This document shows, in pieces, positions 18,095 to 22,701 of a stretch of DNA of 22,701 nucleotides. The notes under the pieces were generated by a model. That model was given only the letters and a program-made list of their open reading frames with translations, had not been told where the DNA came from and searched no databases. Position 1 is the first letter of the stretch. Every line of letters begins with the position of its first letter. The position numbers and the translations under genes are program-made. The stretch comes from Rhizophagus sp. LPA8_4_AMF. Lineage: Eukaryota; Glomeromycota; Glomeromycetes; Glomerales; Glomeraceae. The stretch lies in the NCBI GenBank assembly GCA_021464525.1, contig JADRCO010001087.1, positions 1 through 22,701 of the forward strand, read 5' to 3'.

Positions 18095-19300
18095 TTCAGT
18101 CAAATTGGCCATTTCGTGACATCTTTTTTGCAATTTACGTTGGGTAGTTCCACAACGATTATTGTATAATCAACCACGGTTTATAATGCAATGTTAGAGA
18201 TTTTGTTTTTCGAATAACATAAATGTTAAAAAAATAGATGTGAAAATTTCATGATTTATTACCATTTTTTGGATAATTAATATTATAATTTTAAATTCAA
18301 ATAAATAAGTAAATAAAATCTTTAAATATAGTATAGTATAATGAATATAAAGATTTTAATATTCTTTCTAATCAAAAAAAAACGGTTTTTATTGCACAAG
18401 TTTTTATCATAATTAATAAAAAAGATGGTCCTTATACGCATTTTTCACCTTCAACCTAGATAAATGTACACGCCAAAACAATAAAAGGAAGAAAAAATTA
18501 AAAATTTGACGCTCACCTTAATTTTATATAATACGATCCGATCTTCAAAAGGTTTGTATAATGTCTAATCGCAACTTCTTCATTTCTGCGGCCGATAAGT
18601 ATCATAAGGTACCCGAAAACTTATATGAATAATTGCAAAGTTTCTAATTTTTATCGTTATGGTTCGTAGGGTGACACGTTTTTACAATTATTATACGAAC
18701 TATTCTAATAACTATCTCATTGAGATCCTAACTAGACTGCAACCTTCACACCAAATTAATGGTCAACCAGCCGGAAGACAGGGGCATATGCTATGGGTTT
18801 ATCACGTTTCCAATAAACCAAGGTCGTCTACAGTTGCTTGTGGTCTAAGAAAGAAATCTCAATCGGCAATTTTTGTTAATTTATCTCTTAAAAAATGTAA
18901 ATGATCTTAATGTTGAGTGTGTAAATACAGAGAGGTTACCAGCACTTCATGTAGATTACTTACACTCCTATCTATAAACCAACTAGCACTGCTCTTCGAA
19001 AATTATCTAAATACTTAATTTTATAAACCCGAAAACCAAATACAATTATATAAGGCTTTTTTAGATTTATATTTTACAATGCTAGTAGTTGACATAACCT
19101 ATATTCTAGGAAAGAAATTATTGCAAAGAGCTTAATTGCGTTAAAACTTGAGAGAATTGAAAATAATTATCGGTCAGCTACCTATTATTTTACTTTCTAT
19201 TTTTTTTTAAAAAAAAAGAAAAAAAATGTTAATATTATTAAAAATATAAATACGGTATTGGTAGTGTACAATATATCTAGGTTCAAGAGTGGAGTGGTCG

Positions 19301-20460
19301 ACTTCTTTTTACTTGAGAAAACTTTACGAACGAAACGTTGAAAACTAAATAGTGAAAATGATGTTTAGAGTAAAAAGATTTAGTCAGTAAGCTTATAGTA
19401 TTCAGAAAAAAAATTTCGTTTTAATATTACCTTATGAGAGAAAGCTTAAATTATTTATACGAAAAATTTTGAGGAACTGTAAGTTTATAAATCTGAATAT
19501 TGTGAAATCTAGCTTGTAGACACATGATATATTGATTTTGGTATCCCGACAGTAATAATGACATAATTTTTTTCTATTGGATCTTATTTGAGTAACTCCG
19601 TCAAGGTAAGTAATAATGACTCATGAGATTGATATCTTATCTAATATCAACAAAAGCTTATGTATTATGACTTTTAACGGCGCAGGAAAATGATTAATTT
19701 CTAATGCGGAGTTTAATTATCCGCCATAAATGTTGGAATTTCTCGTGTCTGGAGTTCAATTTTTTCTGAAATGGTAAGGAGATTTTAGTAAAACTTGCAT
19801 GGTTTTCGGTATATTTTTATAACTTTTTATTAGTTTATACAATACCTACAAAGAAAATTTCGTTTACGTAATAATTAATAGTAAATTGAAAAAATTTTGT
19901 ATTTGTATTTTATACATCAATTTTAGTTTAAATATACAATTATTTTAGAACGTTCAAAAATTGTATGATGTTCTTTCTATACGTTCAAAAAAAAAAAAAA
20001 TACCCAGAATATTTTATGTTGCAAAGATTTCCTAAAACTTTACTGACCCATAATTTATTGATCTTTTCATATTAAAAACTTGATAATTTTCTCTCGTTTT
20101 ATACAATTTATAAATTAATAATAAATAAAGTATTTATATTCTTGTAATTAATAATTATTAATCATAACATTAAAAATTGTAAAATTTCCATGTCGATTTT
20201 AAACATACATAAATCTTTTATTTTATTCTTTCTTGTCACTCAAAACTAATTAGAAAGATTCAAATTTCTGATTACTTATAGTATTAACTATTAATATACG
20301 ATCCTATAGGCCATCATGTAGTATAATAAAATGATTGAAATTATTTATAATTGCGTATAAAAATTAGATTCTACATTACACAGAGTAAAATTATTTAGTT
20401 ATATTAATTTGATATTGAAATATTAATTAATTAAAAGCTTAGTTGACTAATCAAACGATC
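19301..20460. other. AT-rich non-coding region
   Basis: No gene, RNA gene or recognised element is seen. There are homopolymer runs near 19201-19226 and 19988-20000 and scattered short direct repeats only. Confidence 0.5.
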
Positions 20461-20630
20461 AATCTGGTCCGTATATTAATATTGTTATTGCACGGATATC
20501 GTACTTGATAAATGAAATGATGTGTCACGAATCTTATCATTAACAAGCACTCCCGTGCAATAACATATAATTAACTTGAGCACACTAATAAACATGCATC
20601 ATTCATTAGTATATCGCTTGCGGCCAGATT
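20461..20630. repeat. Nested inverted repeats, foldback-like
   Basis: The inner pair is GTTATTGCACGG (20484-20495) against CCGTGCAATAAC (20553-20564), 12 bases perfect. Between them, CTTGATAAATGA pairs imperfectly with TTATCATTAACAAG. The outer pair is AATCTGG (20461-20467) against CCAGATT (20624-20630), set in similar CTGGTCCG and CTGGCCGC contexts. It has no coding potential and may be a miniature inverted-repeat transposon. Confidence 0.55.
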
Positions 20631-21112
20631 TTTGCGACTAACTACACATTTATTTTCCTTAGAAATATGATAATATTGTTAATAATTTAATTTGAATTTA
20701 AAGAATTTTATTTATATACATGAACTATATTTTATTCTCTAAAAATAAATAAAATTTAGAAAAATTATATGTGACCGTATATTTGATATTGAAATAAAGT
20801 TTAAACAATTATAATAATCAAAACAAGTATCATTTTTCTACTTCAGTTATGGCTTTGGTATGTATGCAACCTTTTTTACTTCTCTTTTTATACAATACTC
20901 CATAGTAAAATTCCATCCATTTTCATTATTTACACATAATTTACTAAATTCAAGACAAATAATATTCATAATTTTTTTTTAATTCAAAAAGGAAACCAAA
21001 TAAGTCTTCTGGAAGCATCTGATGAATTGTCTTTCTGTCCTTCAGGATACTTACTGCGTAAGGCTTGATTATCACAAAGAGTTACAACTCTTCCAACATT
21101 ACTGTTTCAGGA
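20631..21112. other. Region before the DIRS relic
   Basis: No gene is seen. The last 110 bases (about 21000-21112) change to a less AT-biased composition and may be the 5' part of the retroelement, too decayed to align. Confidence 0.4.
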
Positions 21113-22063
21113 GAAATACAGAAATCGCTAGACAGTGGATTTATTTAGGAAAACATAAATACCTTGTTTCTATTCATAGTACCCAAGAAAACTGGTGAAA
21201 CCGATTTAAGAGCCCTCAATCAATATATAAAGTAACCAACACTTCAAGATGAAGATTGATCTAGTCAAATCATTAATCAGAAGGGACGATTATATGGCAT
21301 CTTCTCTGGACCTAAACCAAGCCTTTTATCATGCACCCTTTGTACCAGATCAATGACATTTTTTTTGTATTCGATTTTTCGATCAGCGTTATTGTTTCAA
21401 ATGTTTTCCCTTTGAATTAACAACAAGTCCTTAAGAATTTACTAAAATACTGAACCCATTAGTTTGCAATCAGGAAATACGTGTGACCGCATGCTTGGAC
21501 TACCTTTTGATCATGGCAACTTTGAAAGAAGAATTACAAAAACAAGTAGGGTCCCTGCATGTTTGCAAATGTTTTAGATTCACAATCAATAAATTCAGTG
21601 ATCAAAGCTTCTGAAAGAAAAAATTCAAGGATTTGGAAGAATGCAAAAAATAAGCGATGAAAATATTTCTTATAGCAGCACAACAACAAATGTAACCCTT
21701 CCAGCAAGGTTTTATTTCTGATCTCTACTGAAAGACAAGAATCGGTGATTAAAGATGTTTGCATGGAATGGTTACATTCGGCTGTCAGACAAAAACTCTG
21801 GTAATCTGGTTAACTTGAATGGTGGATAAAGGAACTCCCAAATTGGAATAGAATAAACCTAATCTCGTTCAATAATTAACATAAATATCATCTCGTGACA
21901 ATTGTACGTGGGAAATGGAACATATTCTTCAAATAAATCACCTGGAACTGCTTTTCTCATTACGAGCCTCCAAGGATATTTCAGACCAAATGATACAACA
22001 CGACATAAAAAAATACTTGATGATTGGAGGGAACAAGGATCAACTGACATTACATTATGCTAA
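21113..22063 (+). pseudogene. Decayed DIRS-type reverse transcriptase/RNase H
   Basis: Four to five fragments in shifting frames follow the order of DIRS/Ngaro polymerases. 21113-21258 holds EIQKSLDSGFI, then FIVPKKTGETDLRALNQYI. 21252-21356 holds DYMASSLDLNQAFYHAPF. 21366-21614 holds FPFELTTSP and then CLDYLLIMA, where active elements have Y.DD, so the catalytic box is lost. 21814-21852 holds LEWWIKELPNWNR, a distinctive DIRS-type motif. 21900-22063 holds TWEMEHILQINHLELLFSLRA, the RNase H-like segment. Many stop codons and at least three frameshifts make it inactive. No tyrosine recombinase was found in the remaining sequence. Ty3-type origin is possible but less likely because of the WWIKELPNW motif. 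Confidence 0.72.
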
Positions 22064-22660
22064 AAGTTTTATTCACATAATTTCATGAAATATGGAAGAT
22101 TAATTGAAAGAAGGTATTTTATTAAAAATTTTTTTTTTTTTTGCAAATTTTGATCAATATTAAACTATGAGAATAATCTAAAACTATTTCAATTTTAGTT
22201 CGGTCGCTATACATTAATTAAATTTTAATATGTGAACGTACGTACCATAATGGAATTTACCAAGTTCTTCTTTAGTTATCCACACAGTGAAATTTACAAC
22301 GTAACAATAGTGTAATACAGTATATAGCATGCATACATTCTCGACAGAATGATATTTGACAGGAATGAATTCAAACAATGCGAATACTTCACAAACCAGA
22401 ACTAATACTAAGTGCAACGAGTAGTTTAACAGCCTGGAATGGCACAACACCATTGATAAGCCATTAACAAAATAATGTGGATAAATTATAGTATGTCAAC
22501 CAATATATCCAAAAATGCGATGTTCCTACAATAGACAATAATAATTATTGGTTCGGATAAGAACCAAGAAAGAGTGTGTAACTGTAACACACTACTGACT
22601 ATACTTTTGCAGATCAATGTTAATTATTAATTGAAAATTTCTATACAACTAGAAGTTGCG
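22064..22660. other. Region after the DIRS relic
   Basis: No coding frame is supported. The minus frame at 22214-22453 is short and unlike any family I recognise. The segment may still be element-derived because a transposon-like hairpin follows it. Confidence 0.4.
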
Positions 22661-22662
22661 GT

Positions 22663-22690
22663 TTGTGGGGGACTTCGTCCCCCATGCAAA
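22663..22690. repeat. GC-rich hairpin at window edge, possible transposon end
   Basis: GGGGAC (22669-22674) pairs with GTCCCC (22678-22683) around a TTC loop. An outer TTTG (22663-22666) pairs with CAAA (22687-22690). A T run follows at 22695-22701. A GC-rich stem near an element terminus is typical of Helitron 3' ends, and similar hairpins recur in glomeromycete repeats. No CTAG-type end can be confirmed because the window stops here. Confidence 0.4.
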
Positions 22691-22701
22691 TTAGTTTTTT
22701 T

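Larger units (their letters stand above)
17381..19300. other. Long non-coding stretch, possible old repeats
   Basis: The open frames at 17862-18068 and 18659-18904 match no family I know and have no coding-like neighbours. I do not call them genes. The palindromes at 17953-18094 are listed separately. The segment 18740-18860 is somewhat GC-richer and could be a fragment of an exon or element, but no motif could be named. Confidence 0.5.

Noticed and set aside
18659-18904. 81-residue frame as a gene
   Set aside because: No family likeness. The composition shift is mild, and it may be an old exon or element fragment, but this cannot be supported.
21534-22453. Minus-strand frames at 21534-21764, 21859-22050 and 22214-22453 as genes
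   Set aside because: The first two are antisense to recognisable retroelement fragments on the plus strand. The third has no support.

Overview
The window is very AT-rich eukaryotic DNA with long non-coding gaps, short AT-rich introns and many decayed transposons. It is most consistent with an arbuscular mycorrhizal fungus of the Glomeromycotina, such as Rhizophagus irregularis or a relative. The main reasons are three large Sel1-like-repeat (SLR) proteins side by side, an F-box protein with the N-terminus typical of these fungi, and transposon relics of types common in such genomes. The species assignment comes from recognising these families, not from a database search.

Layout. 1-2225: no convincing gene, with a GC-richer patch near 490-640 and an inverted repeat shortly before the first gene. 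2226-4112 (+): SLR gene A, 628 aa, about 10 repeats. 5055-8118 (+): SLR gene B, about 20 repeats, split into two overlapping frames by an apparent 8-bp deletion. 9078-11321 (-): SLR gene C, 747 aa, about 14 repeats, convergent with B. 12249-12524: a 16-bp palindrome and a roughly 200-bp foldback. About 12678-13860 (+): decayed transposase gene with a zinc-finger-like N-terminus, probable introns and frameshifts. About 14270: a hAT-like terminal motif. 14522-15952 (-): F-box/LRR-like gene, 476 aa, with three 20-bp tandem repeats just upstream. 15953-21112: no gene recognised, only several palindromic or foldback elements. About 21113-22063 (+): decayed DIRS-type reverse transcriptase/RNase H, followed by a GC-rich hairpin at the window edge.

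How the parts relate. A, B and C share an N-terminal region, an Asn/Asp-rich microsatellite at the same position and a matching order of SLR subtypes, so they form a local duplicated family. B contains three exact-length 324-bp (108-residue) three-SLR modules. A lacks this module array and C carries a related block, so the cluster appears to evolve by gaining and losing whole modules. All three genes have ATATTAC at almost the same distance upstream of the ATG (-235, -234, -233), which is a candidate shared promoter element. SLR proteins are usually scaffolds or adaptors and F-box proteins are ubiquitin-ligase substrate receptors. Nothing in the sequence shows that the F-box gene works with the SLR genes.
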